Source: JANFXS01 sp022791155
GTDB lineage: Bacteria; Bacillota; Clostridia; Lachnospirales; Anaerotignaceae
Assembly (NCBI GenBank): GCA_949743895.1
Contig: CATJUX010000034.1
Span: forward strand, 1-9,261
Direction of reading: 5' to 3'
DNA length: 9,261 nt
Shown here: one piece after another, positions 1 through 6,607 of the stretch
Position numbering within the stretch: position 1 is the first letter of the stretch
Layout of the letters: each line of letters starts with the position of its first letter
The notes under the pieces: generated by a model
The model's input: only the letters and a program-made list of their open reading frames with translations
The model's database searches: none
Told to the model about the DNA's origin: nothing
Translations under genes and position numbers: made by a program

Positions 1-1
1 A

Positions 2-1132
2 AGCAATATAGGCTGTTCGGTTATAATATCACAGTTTTTTGGGGCAAAGAAATATGAAAAAATGAAAACGGCGGTTTCAACGACATTAATATCATCAATT
101 GCAATATCAATATTTTTGACAATTTTTGGACTGATTTTTTCAAGAAAAATGATGACAGTGGTGAACACGCCTGAAGACATTTTCTATTTAGGGGATCTAT
201 ATTTGAGAATATATATAGGCGGATTTTTGTTTCTTTTTTTATATAATGTATGCACAGGAATATTCAACTCGTTGGGTGATTCAAAAACACCTTTGATTTT
301 TTTGATAGGTTCATCGGTTGGAAATGTGGTTTTGGATTATATATTTGTGGCCGTATATGGCATGGGAGTTGCTGGAGTTGCATGGGCGACATTTATTGCG
401 CAGTCGATAGCCGGAATGTTGTCGTTTGCCGTGATAGCATGGCGCATTAAAAACATAAAAACTGAAAAGTCATACAAACTGTTTTCAGCTGATATGCTGG
501 CAAGAATATCTTATGTTGCTGTGCCAAGCATATTGCAGCAAAGCTTTGTGTCCGTCGGAAATATATTTATCCAAAGACTTATAAATGGTTTTGGGTATCA
601 AGTTATGGCTGGATATTCAGCGGCAATAAAGCTTAATACATTTTCGATAACATCGTTCTCAACACTGGCCAATGGTCTTTCGTCTTTTTCGGCTCAAAAT
701 ATAGGAGCAAAAAAACCTGAGAGGGTAAACAGAGGTTTTAGAGCAGGAATAATATTGGCTGTTATTGTGGCAATACCATTTTTCACATTGTTTTTCTTTT
801 GTGGAGGAAGCATGATTTCGGTTTTCACAAGTGAAAAAAGCGCGGATGTGATTGGAACAGGCGTTGACTTTTTGAGAATAGTTTCGCCGTTCTATTTTGT
901 GATTCTTGTGAAGCTCATGGCCGACAGCGTTCTCCGAGGTTCGGGAGCAATGATTCCATTTATGATTACAACATTTTCGGATCTTCTCATTAGGGTTGTG
1001 CTGGCATACATTTTTTCGGCGCATTTTGGTGCAGTTGGCATATGGCTTTCATGGCCTGTGGGCTGGACTGTGGCTACCATAATCTCTGTTGTGTTTTATT
1101 GCGGTGGCTGTTGGAAAAAACATATTGTTTGA
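2..1132 (+). CDS. MATE-family multidrug/metabolite efflux protein, 5'-truncated by window edge
   Basis: Polytopic inner-membrane antiporter of the MATE family, which exports cationic drugs or metabolites using a Na+ or H+ gradient; the substrate cannot be told. The first in-frame ATG is at 62, but the frame is open back to base 2 and those 20 codons (ending ISQFFGAKKYEKM) match the loop after the second or third helix of MATE proteins, so the real start lies left of the window and about 70 residues are missing. Visible hallmarks are alternating hydrophobic helices, the FNSLGDSKTPL segment followed by a GVAGVAWAT motif in the first half, and the parallel SFSAQNIGAKKPERV and VLRGSGAMIPFM segments in the second, reflecting the two-fold internal repeat. 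It ends in TGA 18 bases before the next gene's GTG, so the two are probably co-transcribed. A second MATE gene lies at 6608. Family assignment is firm; the symbol is left empty. Confidence 0.93.
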   Translation, partial: SNIGCSVIISQFFGAKKYEKMKTAVSTTLISSIAISIFLTIFGLIFSRKMMTVVNTPEDIFYLGDLYLRIYIGGFLFLFLYNVCTGIFNSLGDSKTPLIFLIGSSVGNVVLDYIFVAVYGMGVAGVAWATFIAQSIAGMLSFAVIAWRIKNIKTEKSYKLFSADMLARISYVAVPSILQQSFVSVGNIFIQRLINGFGYQVMAGYSAAIKLNTFSITSFSTLANGLSSFSAQNIGAKKPERVNRGFRAGIILAVIVAIPFFTLFFFCGGSMISVFTSEKSADVIGTGVDFLRIVSPFYFVILVKLMADSVLRGSGAMIPFMITTFSDLLIRVVLAYIFSAHFGAVGIWLSWPVGWTVATIISVVFYCGGCWKKHIV

Positions 1133-1140
1133 GACTTTTT

Positions 1141-1145
1141 GGAGG
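1141..1145 (+). promoter_or_regulatory. Ribosome binding site deciding the glycosyltransferase start
   Basis: GGAGG lies 5 bases before GTG 1151. An in-frame TTG at 1139 would overlap this site and has no Shine-Dalgarno of its own, so GTG 1151 (protein beginning MEVSVIMPV) is the chosen start. Confidence 0.75.
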
Positions 1146-1150
1146 AAAAA

Positions 1151-2143
1151 GTGGAAGTTAGTGTTATAATGCCGGTTTGCAACAGCCAAAAATATATAAT
1201 ACGTGCTGTTAAATCAGCCATAGGCCAGAATTTTGACGATTTTGAATTGATTATAGTTAACTATGGAAGCACTGATGACAGCAGATTGATTTGTGCTCAA
1301 TTTGAAAAGAGATGTGGCAAAATAAGAATTGTGGATTGTGATGAAAATTGCATATATTCCGCACTTAACATGGGATTGAGAGAAGCCAAGGGAAACTTCA
1401 TAGTTTTTGCTCCTTGTGAAGGTTTTTATTATGAAAGCTATCTTTTTGATTTATATAAAAAACAAATGGCAACAAAAGCAGACATAATCATTTTTGGAGT
1501 CAAGCTCATTGACGCGGTCATTAAAAAAGAACTTTGTTTTTCTCCTTCAGATTATTGCGGCGATGTTAAAGGACTCCTTGAGAATTATAAAAATATATGA
1601 TCGGTGAACTGCCGGGGAATGGAGCTTATATGTGGCAAACTTTTTAAAAAACATTTGCTCAAAGAAAAGCTTATTGAGTTTCCAGAATATTTGCCGAATG
1701 GAAAAGAGGATTTTGTTTATAACTATATTATGGCATCAAAAACAGCGGCACAATGCGAAAGACATATTTGTGATTTTTATGCCTATCCATTGAAGTCAAT
1801 TGTAATTGGTGAAAAGCCTTTTTATGAAACAGTTGAATGCAGAATGAAAATATTCAACGAAAATGGAATAGCACTTGATGAAGATGCTGAATATGCATAT
1901 AGATTTTATAAAAATGTTGGAGACACACTTTTTGACATATGCTCTGATGGCTGTGTTCCTTTGAGAGAGAAAAAACGCATGATTGGAAAAGTTTTTTCAA
2001 ATCAGTATGTTGAGGAGGGTGTCAACAAATTTGTTCCATCAAACAGCATTGAATCAATGATTATGTTTTTGATGTCCAAAAAATTTTGTTTGTTTACATA
2101 TATATTCATACTGTTTTGTTTGAAAAGAAAATTTACTGTTTGA
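1151..2143 (+). pseudogene. Family-2 glycosyltransferase interrupted by an in-frame TGA, with degenerate active-site motifs
   Basis: Resembles GT2 (GT-A fold) enzymes that transfer sugars from nucleotide-sugars during cell-surface polysaccharide synthesis. The N-terminal part begins VSVIMPVCNSQKYI and continues to LNMGLREAKGNFIVF; the part after 1604 has the usual GT2 C-terminal features (GKLFKKHLL, then EDFVYNYIMASKTA and a Y-x-Y segment), ending in a hydrophobic, basic tail. The two parts share one reading frame and are separated only by TGA at 1598-1600; together they make about 330 codons, a normal GT2 length. No ribosome site precedes GTG 1604 or ATG 1619, arguing against a separate second gene. 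TGA is a true stop here, since the upstream MATE gene and this gene both end in TGA and Trp uses TGG. The usual VDDGSTD is VNYGSTD, and the usual DSDD metal motif is APCEG, so catalysis was probably already lost or altered. A sequencing error at 1598 remains possible. Confidence 0.8.
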
Positions 2144-2163
2144 TTGTTTGGGAATGGTGACAT

Positions 2164-3762
2164 ATGATAGAAGTTCGAAACATAAAATTGAGTCCTTATG
2201 ACAAAACTGATGAAATTTTGAAAAAAGCATGCAAGAGAATGCGTGTTGCAAAAGAGAATGTTTCAAGCTGGAAAATATTGAAGCAATCTTTGGATGCGCG
2301 CAAAAAGAGCAATATATTCTATATATATTCTGCTTGTTTCGAGGTTAAAAACGAGGATGAAGTATTAAAATATATTAATGACAAACATATTTTTAGATAT
2401 GAAGAAGAAAATGAGACAATATATAACAAAATTGAAACTGACAAAAAGGTCATTGTTGTGGGGTTTGGCCCTGGCGGCATGTTTGCAGCGCTCACATTGG
2501 CCAAAATGGGTTTTGCGCCAATTGTTTTTGAAAGAGGGGCAGATGTTGACAAACGTTTTGGCCATGTAAAAAATTTTTGGAAAACTGGAGAACTGAATCC
2601 ACAATCGAATGTTCAGTTTGGAGAGGGAGGCGCGGGGACTTTTTCTGACGGCAAATTGACAAACAGAGGAAAGGACAAAAGAATGCGTCAGGTGTTTGTG
2701 GACTTTGTTGAATGTGGCGCGCCAAATGAAATTCTGTATGTTCACAATCCGCACATTGGCACAGATCTTTTGAGAAATGTTGTGAAAAACATACGCCAAA
2801 AAATCATAGATCTTGGTGGGAAAGTTTGTTTTGAATCACAGGTCACTGACATTGAAATTGAGAATGGAAAAATACAGTCAGTTGTCATCAATGACAGTGA
2901 AAAAATATATTGTGATGCACTTGTTTTGGCCATAGGGCACAGTGCGCGGGACACTTTTGAAATGCTTCACAGCAAAAAAATCAACATGAGTCAAAAACCG
3001 TTCGCCATGGGAGTGAGAATTGAGCACAAAAAATGCAAAATAGATGTTGCGCAATTTGGAAAGTTCTCTGAAAACACAAACATTGGGCCGGCTGAATATA
3101 AATTGACATATGAAACTTCCAAAGGGCGAGGGGTTTATACATTTTGCATGTGCCCTGGAGGTTATGTTGTGGCTGCAGCAAGTGAAGAAGGAATGATGTG
3201 CGTCAATGGCATGAGCAACTACAAAAGAGATGGTGAAAACTCAAACAGCGCTGTTTTGGTTCAGATTGATACAAAAGATTTTGGAAGTGAACATCCTCTT
3301 GCTGGAATGTATTTTCAAAGAAGTTTGGAGAAAAAAGCTTTTGATGCCGGAGGTGGAAAATATTTTGCCCCGGCACAAAGAGTTGATGATTTTTTGAATG
3401 CAAATGAAAAAAAAGAAGTGTGCAAAGTTTTGCCAACTTATAAGCCGGGAGTAAAATTTTGTGATTTGAGTGAAATTTTGCCTGAGTTTATGTGTGACGC
3501 GCTTAGAGAAGGAATTGTTCATATGGGAAAAAAGCTTCATGGGTTTGACAGTGACGCCATTCTCACAGCTGTTGAAAGCCGAAGCTCATCTCCTGTAAGA
3601 ATTGAAAGAGACAAAGAAACAGGAGAGAGTCTGTCGGTTAAAGGAATATATCCCGTTGGAGAGGGAGCCGGATATGCTGGAGGAATTGTTTCAGCGGCTG
3701 TCGATGGGATAAAAGCGGCTGAAAAAATATATGATAATATTCTTAATTTTTATGATTTATAA
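2164..3762 (+). CDS. FAD-dependent dehydrogenase-like protein (COG2509-type NAD(P)/FAD oxidoreductase)
   Basis: A 532-residue cytoplasmic flavoprotein of the uncharacterised FAD-dependent dehydrogenase family; no substrate is established for the family as far as I know. Residues 1-90 form an N-terminal domain typical of this family. The FAD-binding Rossmann motif follows at 96-105 (VIVVGFGPGG, glycines 100, 102 and 105), with E123 at the end of the second strand to bind the ribose. A glycine-rich stretch at 150-165 (QFGEGGAGTFSDGKL) is family-specific, LAIGHSARDT at 255-263 closes the nucleotide-binding region, and the C-terminal FAD contact is at 494-508 (GIYPVGEGAGYAGGI). The ATG is preceded 3 bases upstream by a modest GGTGA site and lies 20 bases after the broken glycosyltransferase, suggesting the tail of the same transcript. 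Length is normal and no damage is seen. Confidence 0.9.
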   Translation: MIEVRNIKLSPYDKTDEILKKACKRMRVAKENVSSWKILKQSLDARKKSNIFYIYSACFEVKNEDEVLKYINDKHIFRYEEENETIYNKIETDKKVIVVGFGPGGMFAALTLAKMGFAPIVFERGADVDKRFGHVKNFWKTGELNPQSNVQFGEGGAGTFSDGKLTNRGKDKRMRQVFVDFVECGAPNEILYVHNPHIGTDLLRNVVKNIRQKIIDLGGKVCFESQVTDIEIENGKIQSVVINDSEKIYCDALVLAIGHSARDTFEMLHSKKINMSQKPFAMGVRIEHKKCKIDVAQFGKFSENTNIGPAEYKLTYETSKGRGVYTFCMCPGGYVVAAASEEGMMCVNGMSNYKRDGENSNSAVLVQIDTKDFGSEHPLAGMYFQRSLEKKAFDAGGGKYFAPAQRVDDFLNANEKKEVCKVLPTYKPGVKFCDLSEILPEFMCDALREGIVHMGKKLHGFDSDAILTAVESRSSSPVRIERDKETGESLSVKGIYPVGEGAGYAGGIVSAAVDGIKAAEKIYDNILNFYDL

Positions 3763-3806
3763 TAAAAAAAGGGGAAATTTATTTTTATGTTGACTTATAT
3801 AATTTG

Positions 3807-3861
3807 AAGCGGAAATATTCAGAAATATATTTTCCGCTTGTTGATATAGAAAGTAAAGCGG
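3807..3861 (+). promoter_or_regulatory. Hairpin leader upstream of corA with alternative pairing to the ribosome site
   Basis: AAGCGGAAA (3807-3815) pairs perfectly with TTTCCGCTT (3831-3839), and the stem extends 3 more pairs past one bulge. No T-run follows, so it does not look like an intrinsic terminator of the gene upstream. The arm AAGCGG recurs at 3856-3861, overlapping the corA Shine-Dalgarno GGTGAG (3860-3865), so CCGCTT (3834-3839) can pair with either copy: the first leaves the ribosome site free, the second would hide it. The pairing is seen in sequence; regulation is inferred. Confidence 0.4.
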
Positions 3862-3868
3862 TGAGTTT

Positions 3869-4813
3869 ATGAAAAGAGTATTCAAAACAGACAATGGAGT
3901 GGTTTATGAACTTGAAAACTTTGAAAAAGACACATGGATTAGCATGAGTTCTCCAAGCACAGACGAGCTTATTTCTGTGTCGGAACAATATAATATAAAT
4001 ATAAACGATCTTAAAGCACCTCTTGACGATGAAGAAAGTTCGCGTATACAACTTGAGGAAGGATATACAGTTATAATTGTCGACATACCATCTGTTGAAA
4101 TTAGAAATGAGCAGACAGCCTACACAACAATACCTTTGGGAATAATTCTTGTGGGCGATGCAATTATAACAGTGTGTGCAAAAAACACAGATATAATTGA
4201 CGGTTTTCATAAATTTCATGTCAGAGGATTTAGCACAAAAAAGAAGCTGCGTTTTGTATATCAAATACTTCTAAGAACAACAAATTTATATCAGGCATAT
4301 TTGCGCGTGATTGATAAAAAAAGAACTGAAATTGAAAAACGTATTGGAAGCGACACAACTGAAGATGAAGATCTTATTAATCTTCATGAGCTTGAAACAA
4401 ACCTTGTATATTTTGCAACATCTTTAAGCGCTAACAAAATTGTTCTTGAAAGGCTGACGCGTTATGAAAGAATCAAACAATATCCTGAAGACAGAGAGCT
4501 TTTAGAAGATGTTATAATTGAAAACCGTCAGGCAATTGAGATGACCAACATATATAGAGACATCATTCATGGAACAAGAGAACTTGTTTCTGCAATTATT
4601 AATAACAGGCTTAACAATGTGATGAAATATCTCACATCAATAACGATTGTTATGGCCGTTCCGGCGATTATTACAGGATTGTTTGGAATGAATGTGAGTG
4701 CCGACTGGATGCCTTTGTCAGACACGCCTTTTGGATTCTATATAATCTGTTTAATAACACTTTTGATTTGCATTTTTGTGTTTTTTATACTAAAAAGGAG
4801 AAAAATGTTGTAG
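3869..4813 (+). CDS. corA: CorA-family Mg2+/divalent cation transporter
   Basis: Homopentameric inner-membrane channel that takes up Mg2+ (some members carry Co2+, Ni2+ or Zn2+). Of 314 residues, about 1-250 are the cytoplasmic funnel: an alpha/beta domain (to about 120), then long charged helices (TEIEKRIGSD, RELLEDVIIENRQAIE) leading into the membrane. TM1 is roughly 254-272, and the family signature GMN is at 273-275 within GLFGMNV, forming the selectivity entrance. A short acidic periplasmic loop follows (ADWMPLSDTPFG), then TM2 at about 290-309 and a basic tail KRRKML facing the cytoplasm. Length and topology are standard. The ATG has GGTGAG 3 bases upstream. The gene follows the flavoprotein by 106 bases holding a hairpin, so it may be read separately or regulated at its leader. 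No strong terminator follows; a GCAG/CTGC pairing at 4814-4836 before ATTTTT is weak. Confidence 0.95.
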   Translation: MKRVFKTDNGVVYELENFEKDTWISMSSPSTDELISVSEQYNININDLKAPLDDEESSRIQLEEGYTVIIVDIPSVEIRNEQTAYTTIPLGIILVGDAIITVCAKNTDIIDGFHKFHVRGFSTKKKLRFVYQILLRTTNLYQAYLRVIDKKRTEIEKRIGSDTTEDEDLINLHELETNLVYFATSLSANKIVLERLTRYERIKQYPEDRELLEDVIIENRQAIEMTNIYRDIIHGTRELVSAIINNRLNNVMKYLTSITIVMAVPAIITGLFGMNVSADWMPLSDTPFGFYIICLITLLICIFVFFILKRRKML

Positions 4814-4930
4814 GCAGAAATCCCCTTAAATACTGCATTTTTACCGTGTTGTAAATTGTTTTCCAATATTTACAGCTTTATCCCTAAAGAATTTTATGCT
4901 ATTATTTGTTTGTAACATAAATGTAATAAT

Positions 4931-4960
4931 TTGATAACAAACATTTAATATTTGTATTAT
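4931..4960 (+). promoter_or_regulatory. Sigma-A-type promoter for the CAP-domain gene
   Basis: TTGATA (4931-4936) and TATTAT (4955-4960), each one base off consensus, are separated by 18 bases; the predicted start is near 4967, giving a leader of about 28 bases. The area upstream is AT-rich and holds overlapping inverted repeats (TGTTTGT 4907-4913 with ACAAACA 4937-4943) that could bind a regulator but may be chance. Confidence 0.55.
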
Positions 4961-4978
4961 GAGGGAGTTTAGTAAATA

Positions 4979-4986
4979 AAAGGAGG
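4979..4986 (+). promoter_or_regulatory. Strong ribosome binding site of the CAP-domain gene
   Basis: AAAGGAGG, 8 bases before ATG 4995, is the strongest Shine-Dalgarno in the window and suggests high translation. Confidence 0.8.
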
Positions 4987-4994
4987 ACAATAAT

Positions 4995-5981
4995 ATGAAA
5001 AAAATTAAAATGACAATTGCAACTGCTGTGACAGCTTTATCATTAACAGTTCCGGCGCTTGCAGCCCCTGTGAAAACAAATGTTTATTGCAATGAAAAAT
5101 TGAACTATTTGACAAAAATAACACAAAATGGACTTTGCAATTTTGGAAACAAATCTGAGCTCATGGAATATATTTTGAAAAACTATGTTTCAAATGGAAA
5201 TCAAAATTCTGGTTCAGAAAATGATGAATGTGACAATGGAAGCTGCAATTCGCCAGAAGACTGCACAGGAAACGGAAATTGCATTTTTGGAATAGGAAAC
5301 AATGGCTGTGTTGGAAGCACAGGAAATAATAATTGTGGAAACACAGGAAATAACGGAAGCACAGGAGGAAACGGAAACACGGGAAATAACGGAAGCACAG
5401 GGGGAAATGGAAACACGGGAAATAACGGAAACACAGGAGGAAATGGAAACACGGGAAATAACGGAAACACAGGAGGAAACGGAAACACGGGAAATAACGG
5501 AAACACAGGAGGAAACGGAAACACGGGAAATAACGGAAGCACGGGAGGCAACGGAAACACAGGAAATAACGGAAGCACGGGAGGAAATGGAGGCAATCAG
5601 AACACTCCAGGAACATCAGTTTCAAACTATGCATCAAGAGTTGTTGAGCTTGTGAATGAAGAACGTGCCAAAGAGGGGTTGAGCCCTTTGTCAATGGACA
5701 GCAGAGTGGCAGCCGCGGCAGCCATAAGAGCAGAGGAAATTAAAACAAACTTTTCTCACACACGGCCAAATGGAACAACATGTTTCACAGCGCTTGATCA
5801 AGCTGGGGCTTCATATAACGGAGCTGGAGAGAACATAGCCAGTGGACAAAGAACTCCCGAAGCTGTTGTCACGGCATGGATGAATTCTGAAGGACACAGA
5901 AAAAACATTATGAACAGCAAATTTAAATATATCGGAGTGGCATATAGCGACAGAGCATGGGTTCAGATGTTTACATATTAA
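4995..5981 (+). CDS. Secreted CAP-domain (SCP/PR1-like, YkwD type) protein with collagen-like Gly-X-Y linker
   Basis: Exported protein of 328 residues. Residues 1-23 are a Sec signal peptide (basic MKKIK, hydrophobic core, cleavage likely after ALA). Residues 24-114 form a Cys- and Asn-rich region with eight cysteines (32, 48, 79, 84, 90, 96, 105, 114). Residues 115-198 are 28 uninterrupted Gly-X-Y triplets encoded by a 36-bp tandem repeat, with four more triplets at 101-112 before a two-residue break. The CAP domain spans about 211-328 and ends at the C-terminus: it opens YASRVVELVNEERAKEGL and has the cavity residues H255 (FSH), a Glu at 247/248, E279 (GENIA) and H301 (GHRKNIM). In spore-formers, CAP proteins occur secreted, in the cell wall or in spore layers; their biochemical role is mostly unknown. 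No cell-wall anchor or LPXTG is seen. It has its own promoter and a very strong ribosome site, so is probably a single-gene unit. Confidence 0.92.
   Translation: MKKIKMTIATAVTALSLTVPALAAPVKTNVYCNEKLNYLTKITQNGLCNFGNKSELMEYILKNYVSNGNQNSGSENDECDNGSCNSPEDCTGNGNCIFGIGNNGCVGSTGNNNCGNTGNNGSTGGNGNTGNNGSTGGNGNTGNNGNTGGNGNTGNNGNTGGNGNTGNNGNTGGNGNTGNNGSTGGNGNTGNNGSTGGNGGNQNTPGTSVSNYASRVVELVNEERAKEGLSPLSMDSRVAAAAAIRAEEIKTNFSHTRPNGTTCFTALDQAGASYNGAGENIASGQRTPEAVVTAWMNSEGHRKNIMNSKFKYIGVAYSDRAWVQMFTY
5340..5591 (+). repeat. 36-bp tandem repeat (7 units) coding Gly-X-Y triplets
   Basis: Seven consecutive units, each encoding NTGNNG[S/N]TGGNG (12 residues). Units differ mainly at S/N in position 7 and at silent bases (aca/acg, aac/aat, gga/ggg). 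Near-identity implies recent expansion by slippage or recombination, so copy number probably varies between strains. It is inside the CAP gene and in frame throughout. Confidence 0.95.
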
Positions 5982-6062
5982 AATTGAATTTATGCATAAA
6001 TGAAGGAATGCATGTTTAACTTGAAAAAGTACAAGTGTTAATAAAAATACTTTTAATATTGG

Positions 6063-6160
6063 GAACTTGCAGGGTGTGAACCGCGTGAAAGCCGCGGCGG
6101 CGAAGCCGTTTTGCGAAGCAAAATTCGAGAACTTGCAGGGTGTGAACCGCGTGAAAGCCG
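6063..6160 (+). repeat. GC-rich intergenic direct repeat, 32-base unit in two copies with 66-base period
   Basis: The 32-base sequence starting GAACTTGCAGGG and ending GTGAAAGCCG occurs identically at 6063-6094 and 6129-6160, separated by 34 bases that fold into two hairpins. It is strikingly GC-rich compared with the AT-rich flanks, which suggests a mobile or dispersed intergenic element rather than local drift. The 66-base period equals 22 codons, and one forward frame is open across both copies (ending TGA at 6203-6205), but no start codon with a ribosome site serves it. Family not recognised. Confidence 0.85.
6098..6123. repeat. Two back-to-back mini-hairpins sharing the GCGAAGC core
   Basis: CGGC-GAA-GCCG (6098-6108) is immediately followed by TTTTGC-GAA-GCAAAA (6109-6123). 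Both arms are perfect and both contain GCGAAGC, a heptamer known for forming unusually stable single-stranded DNA mini-hairpins. They form the spacer between the two 32-base repeats. Confidence 0.75.
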
Positions 6161-6319
6161 GAGAACAAGAAGGGGAATGTAATTTTTATATAATGTTTTA
6201 CTGATATGGCTTTTACATAGTTTATACAAATGTTACATATAAAATAGAAGGAAAAATATGTTTGAAAATCAAACAGCGTATGTAGCTTTTCATGTCACAT
6301 TTTCAAAAATATATAATTC

Positions 6320-6359
6320 AAAAACTCTGGATGAATTGGTTCGCGTGTCCAGAGTTTTT
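6320..6359 (+). terminator. Strong intrinsic-terminator-like hairpin
   Basis: A perfect 12-bp stem, AAAAACTCTGGA (6320-6331) with TCCAGAGTTTTT (6348-6359), with a 16-base loop and a following GTGTTTTTTG. The A-run before and T-run after let it act in both directions. No gene ends just before it; it may end a long 3' tail of the CAP transcript (339 bases downstream of the stop) or an unannotated small RNA. Confidence 0.7.
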
Positions 6360-6427
6360 GTGTTTTTTGAAGTCTGTTTTTATCGCAAAAGCATATATTT
6401 TTGAAGCATGTACAACACTTATAGCTA

Positions 6428-6456
6428 TTGACAAATATATGATATTGATGTAAAAT
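6428..6456 (+). promoter_or_regulatory. Sigma-A promoter of tRNA-Pro
   Basis: Perfect TTGACA (6428-6433), a 17-base spacer, then TAAAAT (6451-6456, one base off consensus). Transcription would begin near 6463, about 5 bases before the mature tRNA. Confidence 0.85.
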
Positions 6457-6467
6457 ATGCAAAGTAA

Positions 6468-6541
6468 CGGGGTGTGGCGTAGCTTGGTAGCGCGCATGAA
6501 TGGGGTTCATGAGGTCGCAAGTTCAAATCTTGTCACCCCGA
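6468..6541 (+). tRNA. tRNA-Pro, anticodon GGG
   Basis: A complete cloverleaf of 74 bases. The acceptor CGGGGTG (6468-6474) pairs with CACCCCG (6534-6540), discriminator A at 6541. The D stem is GCGT/GCGC with loop AGCTTGGTA. Anticodon stem CATGA/TCATG encloses loop ATGGGGT, placing GGG at 6502-6504 after T33 and before G37. The variable loop is AGGTC, and the T arm is GCAAG/CTTGT with loop TTCAAAT. C1-G72 and A73 are proline identity features in bacteria and agree with the anticodon. CCA is not encoded (CTC follows), so it must be added by tRNA nucleotidyltransferase. It reads CCC and CCU codons. Confidence 0.95.
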
Positions 6542-6544
6542 CTC

Positions 6545-6579
6545 ATAAGCCTTGTAAATTGTTTGCAAGGCTTATTTTT
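6545..6579 (+). terminator. Intrinsic terminator after tRNA-Pro
   Basis: ATAAGCCTTGTAAA (6545-6558) pairs with TTTGCAAGGCTTAT (6562-6575), 14 pairs with one T-G wobble and a TTG loop, followed by TTTT. It starts 4 bases after the tRNA and ends 14 bases before the MATE ribosome site, so it also stands as a possible attenuator for that gene. Confidence 0.85.
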
Positions 6580-6607
6580 ATGTTATTTAATAAAAGGAAG
6601 TTGAACT

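Larger units (their letters stand above)
5982..6467. other. 486-base gene-poor spacer between the CAP gene and tRNA-Pro
   Basis: No convincing protein gene. From left to right it holds a weak hairpin (ACTTG/CAAGT, about 6020-6037) without a clean T-run, the GC-rich repeat at 6063-6160, a small perfect hairpin at 6259-6275 (TGTTTG/CAAACA), the terminator-like hairpin at 6320-6359 and the tRNA promoter at 6428-6456. A 48-codon ORF at 6258-6404 has a ribosome-site-like AAGGA but runs straight through the terminator-like hairpin and is not called. Confidence 0.7.

Noticed and set aside
659..1080. Antisense ORFs within the first MATE gene, and similar ORFs opposite the flavoprotein, corA and second MATE genes
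   Set aside because: Shadows of strongly supported coding sequences without their own signals.
1598..1600. TGA in the glycosyltransferase as selenocysteine or tryptophan recoding
   Set aside because: TGA ends neighbouring genes normally, Trp uses TGG, the position lies in a non-catalytic linker, and only a weak 4-bp stem (TCGG/CCGG) follows where a SECIS would be needed.
4814..4842. Terminator after corA (GCAG/CTGC then ATTTTT)
   Set aside because: Only a 4-bp stem with mismatches; too weak to call.
4907..4947. Operator-like inverted repeats upstream of the CAP gene
   Set aside because: Overlapping 7-bp repeats in AT-rich DNA are easily chance; mentioned only under the promoter.
5161..5694. 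Long open frames antisense to, and in another forward frame of, the CAP gene (5161-5694, 5201-5596 minus; 5302-5655 plus)
   Set aside because: They are produced by the 36-bp repeat, which keeps all frames free of stops; they have no ribosome site and give monotonous Pro/Phe or Glu/Thr repeats.
6063..6160. CRISPR array
   Set aside because: Only two repeat copies, the spacer is itself a structured hairpin sequence, and no cas genes are visible.
6025..6205. Protein frame running through the GC-rich repeat
   Set aside because: Open and in register with the 66-base period, but bounded upstream by a stop at 6022-6024 and with no start codon supported by a ribosome site.
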